Of a stretch of DNA of 5,232 nucleotides, positions 1-5,232 are shown piece by piece. Numbering within the stretch: the stretch's first letter is position 1; the number at the start of each line of letters is the position of its first letter. The notes under the pieces are model-generated. The model saw nothing but the letters and a program-made list of their open reading frames with translations, was not told where the DNA came from and did no database searches. A program made the translations under genes and the position numbers. This DNA comes from Neptunomonas sp. (lineage in GTDB: Bacteria; Pseudomonadota; Gammaproteobacteria; Pseudomonadales; Balneatricaceae): NCBI GenBank assembly GCA_004195305.1, contig SDWN01000266.1, positions 1 through 5,232 of the forward strand, read 5' to 3'.

Positions 1-1267
1 TGAATAGCAGCCAGTGCAGTTGAGAGATATAGAAGGGCAACTCGACCTGGGTATGCAGGGTGAGTGGCAACAGCAGCACCAGATAGGCCCCGCCACGCTG
101 CCAACCCAGGTTGGCGCAGACTTTCAGAAACGCCAGCCCGAGCACCAAAATGCCACTCAGTGCGACCAGGCCACCCTCAATTGCCCAGTACATCAGCTCG
201 TTATGCGGATGGCTTAGCCGAGGTTCGAGAATCGCCGCTTCCGGGTGATCGGACAAGTATTGGGCTTTCTTGTCATGCCAGATCGACTGGAATTGACCTA
301 TGCCGTAGCCGAATATCGGTTTTTCCAGAAACAGTTCCCAGCTGGACGCGTACATCATGATCCGCACATCATTCCGGGTAGGGTCGGTAGAACTTTGAGT
401 TACCTGACTTAATTTTTCCAGCCCGGCCTGCATGCCGCCCGTTTTAGTTTCGAGTTGGTAGCCGACGCCGATGCCGATAACCAGTGCCAAAAGCAGCAGA
501 GAGGCTGACCGGGCGCCATGGTTGATTAACTGTCGATGGCGAACGCCCAGCATCAAGATAACTCCGGCCAGTGCGGCCAGCATCCCGGTGCGTGAACTCG
601 AGGTGATGATGATCAGACTGTTGAGTGCGATGCTGCTCAGGACAAATACTTTTATCAACCAGTGACGCTGGCGATAGGAGGGCAGGGTGGTTAAAAACAG
701 AGCGATCAGTAACCCGGTGGCGAGATAGCTGGCAGCCAAATTTTGTTGCTGGAAAATTCCGCGGGGAATTCCCATTGACTGCGACATCCAGCCGGGAGGC
801 GAATCCAGCGCCAGCAGGTGAACCAGGCAATAAAGAGCCTGCACCACCGTCGATCCCAGTAGCAGGTAGAGCAGGTTGTCACGCTGTCTGCGGTTGAGCT
901 GAAATTGGGCGCAGCTGAAGAACAGTAACATCCCTCCCCAGATTGATAGACTTCGGAACAGCCAGGACGAGGGCGTAGAGACAGTGCCTATCGCGCCCAC
1001 CAAGGTGGTCACAATGAGGAAAAAGAGGATCGCAACGGTCATCTTGGGTAGTAATAACACCCGGTTATAGCTGAGTTTAAGCAGCCCCAGAGCGATTAAA
1101 AAAGTGGCTGCAATCCAGACCGTATTGTTGAACGGTAGATATAGCCCTTCACCGCCTGCGTTGTCCTGATAATAGAGCGGAGCCAGCAGAAACAGCACAC
1201 TGAAAAGAGTAAAGAAAGCACGGTTGAAGCGTGGTTGAGGCAGGGGATCTGCTAAGCTGGTCATCAT
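1..1267 (-). CDS. O-antigen ligase / PglL-type O-oligosaccharyltransferase, partial (C-terminus outside window)
   Basis: Inner-membrane enzyme expected to transfer a lipid-linked glycan, on the periplasmic side, to pilin or other proteins (PglL/PilO type) or to lipid A core (WaaL type). The 422 visible residues are very hydrophobic, with about a dozen likely membrane segments (for example near 16-32, 49-65, 131-152, 176-195, 203-222, 360-382). A PglL_A-like motif, GIFQQQNLAASYLATGLL, lies at 170-187. SSSRTG is at 223-228, followed by a large polar loop of about 271-359 containing R298, R302, the GYGIGQF turn (320-326) and the Wzy_C signature HPHNE (353-357). HTQVELPFY at 405-413 is the conserved segment before the last helices. 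Family members are usually about 550-600 residues, so roughly the last quarter is missing. The start is the first of two adjacent ATGs (1267), with AAGGA six bases upstream (1274-1278). The PglL_A-like motif favours protein O-glycosylation over LPS ligation, but no pilin or target gene is visible. The family is certain; the acceptor is not. Confidence 0.88.
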   Translation of the reverse strand, partial: MMTSLADPLPQPRFNRAFFTLFSVLFLLAPLYYQDNAGGEGLYLPFNNTVWIAATFLIALGLLKLSYNRVLLLPKMTVAILFFLIVTTLVGAIGTVSTPSSWLFRSLSIWGGMLLFFSCAQFQLNRRQRDNLLYLLLGSTVVQALYCLVHLLALDSPPGWMSQSMGIPRGIFQQQNLAASYLATGLLIALFLTTLPSYRQRHWLIKVFVLSSIALNSLIIITSSSRTGMLAALAGVILMLGVRHRQLINHGARSASLLLLALVIGIGVGYQLETKTGGMQAGLEKLSQVTQSSTDPTRNDVRIMMYASSWELFLEKPIFGYGIGQFQSIWHDKKAQYLSDHPEAAILEPRLSHPHNELMYWAIEGGLVALSGILVLGLAFLKVCANLGWQRGGAYLVLLLPLTLHTQVELPFYISQLHWLLF

Positions 1268-1400
1268 CCAGAGTCCTTAATCATAAGACGATGATAATAG
1301 CGGAATTTAGGCGTATAACCTACCGTAAACGCTAGCGAGTAGGCGAACAGAGTGCAGGTCGGTTATGATCAGGCAAGATTACTTTATAGAGAGTGAATTC
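1268..1400. other. Divergent intergenic region between ligase and DUF4892 gene
   Basis: These 133 bases must hold promoters for both flanking genes, which are transcribed away from each other. On the minus strand, TATTAT (complement of 1294-1299) matches five of six bases of a sigma-70 -10 box and lies 27 bases before the ligase start, but I see no good -35. On the plus strand, TATAAC at 1314-1319 is a possible -10 for the DUF4892 gene, also without a clear -35. An eight-base palindrome, CGCTAGCG (1330-1337), sits between CCTAC (1319-1323) and GTAGG (1339-1343). The two symmetries do not share a centre, so an operator is only a possibility. Confidence 0.35.
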
Positions 1401-2315
1401 ATGGCTAGTTGGCACCGAATGTTGAAATGGGGGCGGCAAGGCCTTGTTGTCGGATGGCTGGGTTTGCTCGCGGCTCAAGCTGTGAGCGCGGCCGAGGACC
1501 GTCCCGGAGCAATTGACCTTGAATCTGTTATGCGTTATCCCCACTCGTGGATTGTTGGTTACAGTAAAGCCCCGGTGCCCGAGTACCGCTTGGCGACCGG
1601 CAGCATGAAAAAGATCAATGGGGTGATCTCTCCGGAATACGCTCAGTATATTTCCGGTCAGCTGACCCGGATCACCTATCAGCTCCCGAGAGGCCACAAT
1701 AGTACCGATGCGTTCAACCATTTTAAGCGTCAATTTGATAACCTGGGACCTGAGGTGTTATTCCGCTGCAAAGGGAGAAGCTGTGGTAATAGCAATCAGT
1801 GGGCCAACGTTCAGTTCGGCATTTCACGTCTCTACGGCGTTGATCGGGAACAGTTCTACCTGGCCTTAAAACTGCCCGCGATGGGGTCGGAACCAGCGAG
1901 CTATTTGGCGTTTTATACGGTTATTCGTGGCAATAAGCGTGTCTATGCGCAGCTCGACCTGATTCAATCGAGTGACGCGGCGGCGTCAGGTGCTGCGGGC
2001 TTTATTGCCAAGCTGGAACAAGGTCTGCGGGTTTTTCGCCAGCCCGGGCAGCTAAGCCAGGCGGAGGTTGAGCCGTTGCGGCAGCGCATGACGGATCAGC
2101 CCGCGCTAAGACTAACCCTGGTCGGACACAGTGATCAGGGGGCAACGCCTGAACAGTATCAGGCCAGCTCGCTCGCGCTGGCTGAAACCCTCCGGCAGCA
2201 ATTGTTGGCGCAGGGGCTGGACGGGTCCAGATTAACGGCATATGGGGTTGGATCCTTGGCTCCGGCGTATGCTGCCTCCGTGCCGAATCAGCGCGTTGAG
2301 CTGTTGCTGCGTTAA
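1401..2315 (+). CDS. DUF4892 family exported protein with degenerate OmpA-like C-terminus
   Basis: Predicted secreted or periplasmic protein of 304 residues; its molecular function is not known to me. Residues 1-30 form a signal peptide: basic start, hydrophobic core LVVGWLGLLAAQAV, cleavage after VSA. The DUF4892 part (about 35-210) shows the typical pattern: RYPHSWIVGY (45-54), a segment around ITYQLPRG, FRCKGRSCGNSNQWAN (121-136) with C123 and C128 that may form a disulfide, LYG (144-146) and YTVIRGNKRVYAQLDLI (172-188). Residues 236-304 resemble the second half of an OmpA-like peptidoglycan-binding domain: GHSD (242-245), RLTAYGVGSLAP, NQRVEL (296-301). The arginine expected about 15 residues after that Asp is absent, and the domain is shorter than usual. 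An in-frame ATG at 1365 would add 12 residues, including acidic ones, before the signal peptide. ATG 1401 has AGAGAG seven bases upstream (1388-1393) and gives a clean signal peptide, so I prefer it. It is transcribed divergently from the ligase. Confidence 0.85.
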   Translation: MASWHRMLKWGRQGLVVGWLGLLAAQAVSAAEDRPGAIDLESVMRYPHSWIVGYSKAPVPEYRLATGSMKKINGVISPEYAQYISGQLTRITYQLPRGHNSTDAFNHFKRQFDNLGPEVLFRCKGRSCGNSNQWANVQFGISRLYGVDREQFYLALKLPAMGSEPASYLAFYTVIRGNKRVYAQLDLIQSSDAAASGAAGFIAKLEQGLRVFRQPGQLSQAEVEPLRQRMTDQPALRLTLVGHSDQGATPEQYQASSLALAETLRQQLLAQGLDGSRLTAYGVGSLAPAYAASVPNQRVELLLR

Positions 2316-2338
2316 CTGCCGCGGTTAACGCGGTAGTT
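2314..2338 (+). other. Stem-loop overlapping the DUF4892 stop codon
   Basis: Bases 2314-2323 pair with 2329-2338 in a ten-base-pair stem (one G-U pair) around the five-base loop GTTAA. The last two bases of the TAA stop lie in the 5' arm. No T-run follows, so it is not a standard intrinsic terminator. It could protect the mRNA 3' end or weaken readthrough into the CHMI gene. The palindrome GTTAAC occurs twice here (2311-2316 and 2324-2329), 13 bases apart, which leaves open a DNA-level site instead. Confidence 0.5.
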
Positions 2339-2353
2339 GCGATGACATAAAAT
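2325..2353 (+). promoter_or_regulatory. Candidate sigma-70 promoter for the CHMI-family gene
   Basis: TTAACG (2325-2330, four of six to TTGACA) and TAAAAT (2348-2353, five of six to TATAAT) are separated by exactly 17 bases. They sit 60 bases before the CHMI start and are followed by the AT-rich stretch TTTAAAT. The -35 overlaps the loop and 3' arm of the preceding stem-loop. This is a match by eye only; such matches are common by chance. Confidence 0.35.
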
Positions 2354-2412
2354 TTAAATCTGCGCTTATCCAAACAATACACCGGTAACCGTGGTCAGTA
2401 ACTGGAGTCTAT

Positions 2413-2754
2413 ATGCCCCATATTGTGATTGAGTATGCTCAGAACTTAGATACAAGCCTGGATCTAAATGCGTTGGTCAAAGCCGTACATGAAGGGGCTT
2501 TGCGCGCAGACCTGTTTGAAGCCGACGCGATTAAAGTCCGGGCGATTGCATATCAGCACTATCTGGTCGCCGGACAGGTGACCGACTTTATCCATCTCAA
2601 TACGCGGATTTTATCGGGCCGTAGCGAACAGCAGAAAAAACATTTGAGTCAATGTCTGCTAGAAAGTGTAGTCGCGGTTGCTACAGCGGTCCCTGATGTG
2701 ACGGTCGATGTAATCGATATGGATCGGTTTTGTTATGCCAAGCGAAAGAGCTAG
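2413..2754 (+). CDS. 5-carboxymethyl-2-hydroxymuconate isomerase (CHMI) family tautomerase
   Basis: Small cytoplasmic protein of 113 residues in the tautomerase superfamily. The characterised family member (HpcD/HpaF) isomerises 5-carboxymethyl-2-hydroxymuconate in homoprotocatechuate (4-hydroxyphenylacetate) breakdown, using the N-terminal proline as general base after Met removal, and works as a trimer. Here the N-terminus reads MPHIVIEYAQNL, with Pro2 in place. The family pattern continues with a helix at 17-32, DLFEADAIKVRA (33-44), DFIHLNTRILSGRSEQQKK (58-76) with R65 and R70, and a C-terminal strand around VTVDVIDMD. The enteric enzyme is about 126 residues, so this is slightly short at the C-terminus but looks whole. 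GGAG (2404-2407) lies five bases before the ATG. No other hpa/hpc gene is in view, so the true substrate is open; no gene symbol is given for that reason. Confidence 0.88.
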   Translation: MPHIVIEYAQNLDTSLDLNALVKAVHEGALRADLFEADAIKVRAIAYQHYLVAGQVTDFIHLNTRILSGRSEQQKKHLSQCLLESVVAVATAVPDVTVDVIDMDRFCYAKRKS

Positions 2755-2768
2755 GCTGGCATTTTATT
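2735..2768 (+). terminator. Possible intrinsic terminator at the end of the CHMI-family gene
   Basis: ATGCCA (2735-2740) can pair with TGGCAT (2757-2762), and inside it AGC (2741-2743) with GCT (2750-2752) around the loop GAAAGA. Four bases (2753-2756) are left bulged. A T-rich tail, TTTATT (2763-2768), follows directly. An alternative stem pairs GCCAAGC with GCTAGGC (one A-A mismatch) using the same loop. Hairpin plus T tail fits a Rho-independent terminator, but the bulge makes it weak. The TAG stop (2752-2754) lies within the hairpin. Confidence 0.4.
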
Positions 2769-2819
2769 GCTGCGTAACTATCGCGCTGCTGTAATGATCA
2801 GCACTGCAATAAAAGCCAG
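2756..2819. repeat. Long imperfect inverted repeat downstream of the CHMI-family gene
   Basis: CTGGC-A-TTTTATTGC (2756-2770) is complementary to GCAATAAAAGCCAG (2806-2819): 14 base pairs with a single bulged A at 2761. The arms enclose 35 bases, which contain a further small inverted repeat (GCTG 2788-2791, CAGC 2799-2802). The left arm shares bases with the terminator-like hairpin, so the two RNA folds exclude each other. No target-site duplication or transposase remnant is visible. Terminator, switching structure or degenerate small element are all possible. Confidence 0.5.
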
Positions 2820-2910
2820 AGAGCCGCTTTCGCGTCCGAATTTCCTCACGACTGCATGGATGCGGGAGATGGAACAGCGCAGTAGCGATTACCGGGTAGG
2901 TCTGGATTAA
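2794..2910 (+). CDS. Doubtful small open frame (38 codons) in the nhaD leader
   Basis: ATG at 2794 opens a frame of 38 codons ending in TAA at 2908-2910, 25 bases before the nhaD ATG. The predicted peptide begins MISTAIKAREPLSRPN and ends DYRVGLD. I recognise no family, signal peptide or membrane segment. There is no Shine-Dalgarno sequence before the ATG. The frame is the same as that of the CHMI gene and is open without interruption from the codon after its TAG stop (2755), 51 codons in all, with TTG (2767) as another possible start. A stop-free run of this length is expected by chance roughly one time in ten, so it is listed only as a candidate leader peptide or small protein. Confidence 0.15.
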   Translation: MISTAIKAREPLSRPNFLTTAWMREMEQRSSDYRVGLD

Positions 2911-2935
2911 GTCCGACAGCCTTCAGGGGATATGT
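2820..2935 (+). promoter_or_regulatory. Structured leader region of nhaD with strong ribosome binding site
   Basis: The sequence upstream of nhaD can form several hairpins: ACTGC (2851-2855) with GCAGT (2879-2883), the competing TGCG (2861-2864) with CGCA (2878-2881), and GTC-T-GGA (2900-2906) with TCCGAC (2912-2917) around the loop TTAAG. The ribosome binding site AGGGGA (2925-2930) is five bases before the ATG. CC at 2921-2922 region sequence CCTTCAGG could pair weakly with it. I see no convincing -35/-10 pair, and I cannot assign a known riboswitch class from memory. Confidence 0.3.
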
Positions 2936-4387
2936 ATGATTAATGGATTATCACGTTTAGCCTTGATGACCGGGTTGGTGCTGCTGAGTGCGCCTGCTAT
3001 GGCGGCGGTGGGCCCCTTGGATTTGACCCGGACCGCTGTCGGTTTTCTGGTGTTGATCGTTTTCAGTGTTGCCTATCTGCTGGTGGTGCTGGAAGAAAAG
3101 TTACATATGCGCAAGTCCAAACCGGTACTGGTGGCTGCCGGGATCATCTGGGCGATTATCGGTTGGGTCTATATTCAGCAAGGGCTAACAGGCGTTGTTG
3201 AGGACGCTTATAAACACACCCTGCTTGAGTTCTCTGAGTTGATGCTGTTCCTGCTGGTGGCGATGACCTACATCAATGCGCTGGAGGAGCGGCGGGTATT
3301 TGATGCCTTTAGAGCCTGGTTGGTCGATAGGGGATTCAACTACCGAACGCTGTTCTGGCTAACCGGGCTGATGGCGTTTTTTATCTCACCGGTGGCGGAT
3401 AATCTGACCACCGCGCTACTCATGTGTGCGGTGGTGATGAAGGTCGCTCCGGATGATAAAAAGTTTATTAATCTGTGCTGCGTCAATATTGTTGTCGCAG
3501 CCAACGCCGGAGGTGCATTCAGCCCCTTTGGGGACATCACCACCCTGATGGTGTGGCAGGCAGGGCTGGTTCACTTCGAAGAGTTTTTTGTATTGTTTCT
3601 ACCTGCGTTGGTTAATTTTCTGGTGCCTGCGCTGATCATGAGCTTTTTTATCGAAGACCGTACTCCCGGTGCTGCCAACGAAGAGGTGGAGCTCAAACGG
3701 GGAGCGCGGCGGATTCTGGGTTTGTTTTTACTGACCATCGCAACGGCCGTCTGTGCCCATGTTTTGCTGCATCTTCCGCCGGTGTTGGGGATGATGATGG
3801 GGCTGGGCTATCTGCAGTTTTTTGGCTATTTTCTGCGCATGACGCTGCCCCGGTCATTAGCCAGAAAACGCCGTTTAGCCGAACAGTCAGGGGATCAGGC
3901 GCGGTTGCAGCGACTGGGTAGCGTGGTCCCCTTTGATGTGTTTAATCGGGTGGCACGTGCCGAGTGGGATACCCTGCTGTTTTTTTACGGCGTCATTATG
4001 TGCGTCGGTGGATTGGGCTTTATGGGGTATCTGTCGTTGATGTCGGATCTGCTCTATACCCAATGGGGTGCAACCCAGGCCAATGTTGCCCTGGGCGTGA
4101 TCTCGTCGGTTATCGATAACATACCGGTGATGTTCGCCGTGTTGACGATGGAGCCCGTCATGTCGCAGGGGCAATGGTTGTTGATCACCCTGACTGCTGG
4201 GGTTGGGGGGAGTTTACTGTCGATAGGGTCTGCAGCCGGCGTGGCGTTGATGGGCCAGGCCCGTGGGGTATATACCTTTTTTGGGCATATGAAATGGACC
4301 CCTGCCATCGCCCTGGGCTATATCGTGAGTATCTATGTGCACCTGTGGCTTAACGCCGATCAGTTTGGGCTGTATCGACACCTGTAG
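2936..4387 (+). CDS. nhaD: Na+/H+ antiporter NhaD
   Basis: Inner-membrane antiporter of the ion transporter (ArsB/NhaD, CitMHS-like) superfamily that exports Na+ and Li+ in exchange for protons, supporting sodium tolerance and pH balance. It has 483 residues, close to the roughly 480 usual for NhaD, and is complete. The N-terminus (1-24, ending APAMAAV) looks like a signal peptide or first helix, then about a dozen hydrophobic segments follow. Conserved polar membrane motifs are all present: SPVADNLTTAL (151-161, D155/N156), NAGGAFSPFGDITTLMVWQAG's core (N190, D200, T202, T203), SSVIDNIPVMFAV (390-402, D394/N395) and GGSLLSIGSAAG (424-435, S426/S429/S432). From memory, matching residues at one position lower were shown important in Vibrio cholerae NhaD. 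A charged cytoplasmic loop spans about 306-345. The start is supported by AGGGGA five bases upstream. It follows the CHMI gene by 181 bases and converges with tex. Confidence 0.96.
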   Translation: MINGLSRLALMTGLVLLSAPAMAAVGPLDLTRTAVGFLVLIVFSVAYLLVVLEEKLHMRKSKPVLVAAGIIWAIIGWVYIQQGLTGVVEDAYKHTLLEFSELMLFLLVAMTYINALEERRVFDAFRAWLVDRGFNYRTLFWLTGLMAFFISPVADNLTTALLMCAVVMKVAPDDKKFINLCCVNIVVAANAGGAFSPFGDITTLMVWQAGLVHFEEFFVLFLPALVNFLVPALIMSFFIEDRTPGAANEEVELKRGARRILGLFLLTIATAVCAHVLLHLPPVLGMMMGLGYLQFFGYFLRMTLPRSLARKRRLAEQSGDQARLQRLGSVVPFDVFNRVARAEWDTLLFFYGVIMCVGGLGFMGYLSLMSDLLYTQWGATQANVALGVISSVIDNIPVMFAVLTMEPVMSQGQWLLITLTAGVGGSLLSIGSAAGVALMGQARGVYTFFGHMKWTPAIALGYIVSIYVHLWLNADQFGLYRHL

Positions 4388-4409
4388 TCTGGGTAGCGTT
4401 CGCTTCTGC

Positions 4410-4447
4410 TGATCCCTGTTTAACCCGCGTCGCCAATAAAGGGATCA
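4410..4447. terminator. Inverted repeat between convergent nhaD and tex, possible bidirectional terminator
   Basis: TGATCCCT (4410-4417) is perfectly complementary to AGGGATCA (4440-4447), and two more A-T pairs can form past a bulged G (4418). The loop is about 20 bases. The position between two genes that end towards each other suits a shared terminator. However, neither side has a proper T-run, and the right arm contains the tex stop codon. Efficient intrinsic termination is therefore doubtful. Confidence 0.4.
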
Positions 4448-5232
4448 ATAATCTTTGATCGTCAACGCGATGCGTTGCCGGGCCGGATCGATGTCGACCA
4501 CCCGCACCTTGACCAGATCGCCGGGCTTGACCACCTCGTGCGGATTCTGGATGAAGCGATTGGCAAGCTGGGAGATATGCACCAGCCCGTCCTGGTGCAC
4601 GCCAATATCAACAAAGGCGCCGAAATTGGTAACGTTGGTGACCACCCCTTGCAAGCGCATATCGGGTTTTAGATCCTTGATGCTGTTGACCCCTTCGGTA
4701 AAGCGCACCGTGACGAATTCAGGGCGCGGGTCGCGCCCTGGTTTTTCCAACTCTCTAAAAATATCCCGCACGGTAGGGGCGCCAAACTGAGCATTGCTAT
4801 AGTCGCCAGGATTGAGGCCACGCAGAGCCTGCGTATCGCCTATCAGTGATTCGATGCTGCGCTGCTGTCGGGCCGCTATCTCCGCGACTAACGGGTAGGC
4901 CTCGGGATGCACGGCGGAGCGGTCGAGGGGCTGACGGGCGTTGGCGATGCGCAGAAACCCGGCCGCCTGTTCAAATGCCTTGGGTCCTAGTCGCGCGACT
5001 TTTTTCAGGGTGGCGCGGCTGCTGAAGGGGCCGTGCTCATCCCGATGGGCGACGATATTGGCAGCCAGCACCGGAGTGATGCCGGAGACGTACTGCAGTA
5101 AGGCGCTAGACGCGCTGTTGAGATCGACCCCGACCGCGTTGACGCAGTCCTCTACAATCGCTGTCAAGTGCTCGGCCAGTTGGTTCTGGTTAACATCGTG
5201 CTGATATTGACCGACCCCGATCGCCTTGGGGT
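4445..5232 (-). CDS. tex: Tex family RNA-binding transcription accessory protein, partial (N-terminus outside window)
   Basis: C-terminal 261 residues of Tex, a cytoplasmic nucleic-acid-binding protein related to eukaryotic Spt6 and linked to transcription. The frame is open to the right edge, so the gene starts outside the window; the first visible residues, PKAIGVGQYQHDV, are a Tex hallmark inside the RNase H-like (YqgF) region. Counting from the first full codon in the window, tandem helix-hairpin-helix motifs follow at about 30-95 (VEDCVNAVGVDLNSAS, GPFSSRATLKKVARLGPKAF), then a small helical domain and linker (about 100-185), and an S1 RNA-binding domain at about 190-258 (GVVTNVTNFGAFVDIG, QDGLVHISQLANRF, DPARQRIALTIKD). 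It stops right after the S1 domain, lacking the basic, low-complexity tail of about 50 residues seen in E. coli Tex (773 residues in total). It converges with nhaD. Confidence 0.96.
   Translation of the reverse strand, partial: PKAIGVGQYQHDVNQNQLAEHLTAIVEDCVNAVGVDLNSASSALLQYVSGITPVLAANIVAHRDEHGPFSSRATLKKVARLGPKAFEQAAGFLRIANARQPLDRSAVHPEAYPLVAEIAARQQRSIESLIGDTQALRGLNPGDYSNAQFGAPTVRDIFRELEKPGRDPRPEFVTVRFTEGVNSIKDLKPDMRLQGVVTNVTNFGAFVDIGVHQDGLVHISQLANRFIQNPHEVVKPGDLVKVRVVDIDPARQRIALTIKDY

Noticed and set aside
444..830. Minus-strand open frame of 128 codons inside the ligase gene
   Set aside because: It is a shifted-frame shadow of the ligase, which has clear family motifs in the other frame across the whole stretch.
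1365..1400. Upstream ATG (1365) as the start of the DUF4892 gene
   Set aside because: It would place an acidic 12-residue stretch before an otherwise clean signal peptide, and only a weak AGG precedes it. ATG 1401 has a better ribosome binding site.
1332..1733. Minus-strand open frame of 133 codons opposite the start of the DUF4892 gene
   Set aside because: No recognisable protein family, no good ribosome binding site seen, and it lies antisense to the signal peptide and conserved domain of a supported gene.
2002..2382. Minus-strand open frame opposite the end of the DUF4892 gene
   Set aside because: Its product is of low complexity (rich in Ala, Pro and Arg) with no recognisable family, and the plus strand carries a well-supported gene.
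2767..2797. Possible promoter TTGCTG ... TAATGA before nhaD
   Set aside because: The spacing is 19 bases and the -10 hexamer is a poor match, so it is not better than chance.
5165..5167. TTG at 5167 (minus strand) as the start of a 240-residue protein
   Set aside because: The frame continues upstream to the window edge with sequence typical of Tex (PKAIGVGQYQHDV), so this codon is an internal leucine.

Overview
The window comes from a gammaproteobacterial chromosome, most likely a marine or halotolerant member of the Pseudomonadales/Oceanospirillales/Cellvibrionales range. The clues are a DUF4892 protein (a family I know mainly from Pseudomonas-like bacteria), an NhaD-type sodium/proton antiporter (common in marine and halophilic gammaproteobacteria) and a Tex protein very close to the gammaproteobacterial form. 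Genus is not decided by the sequence. The content looks like ordinary chromosomal housekeeping and envelope genes. I see no transposase, tRNA, rRNA, CRISPR array or phage gene.

Layout from left to right. (1) Bases 1-1267, minus strand: the first 422 codons of a multi-spanning membrane O-antigen ligase / PglL-type O-oligosaccharyltransferase, whose 3' end lies outside the window. (2) Bases 1268-1400: a divergent intergenic region. (3) Bases 1401-2315, plus: a secreted DUF4892 protein with a shortened, degenerate OmpA-like C-terminus. (4) Bases 2413-2754, plus: a small tautomerase of the 5-carboxymethyl-2-hydroxymuconate isomerase (CHMI) family. (5) Bases 2755-2935: a 181-base gap with a terminator-like hairpin, a long inverted repeat, a 51-codon open frame in frame with the CHMI gene, and the structured leader of the next gene. 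(6) Bases 2936-4387, plus: nhaD, complete. (7) Bases 4445 to the right edge, minus: the 3' part of tex, convergent with nhaD across 57 bases.

The genes do not form one obvious pathway. The ligase, the DUF4892 protein and NhaD act at or outside the inner membrane, while Tex and the CHMI-like protein are cytoplasmic. The gaps of 97 and 181 bases between the three plus-strand genes, with hairpins at the gene ends, argue for at least partly separate transcription units.

I did not find a clear new multi-gene system. Most worth a second look are the loss of the conserved arginine in the OmpA-like tail of the DUF4892 protein, the CHMI gene standing alone, the structured nhaD leader with its small open frame, and three inverted repeats that each contain a stop codon.
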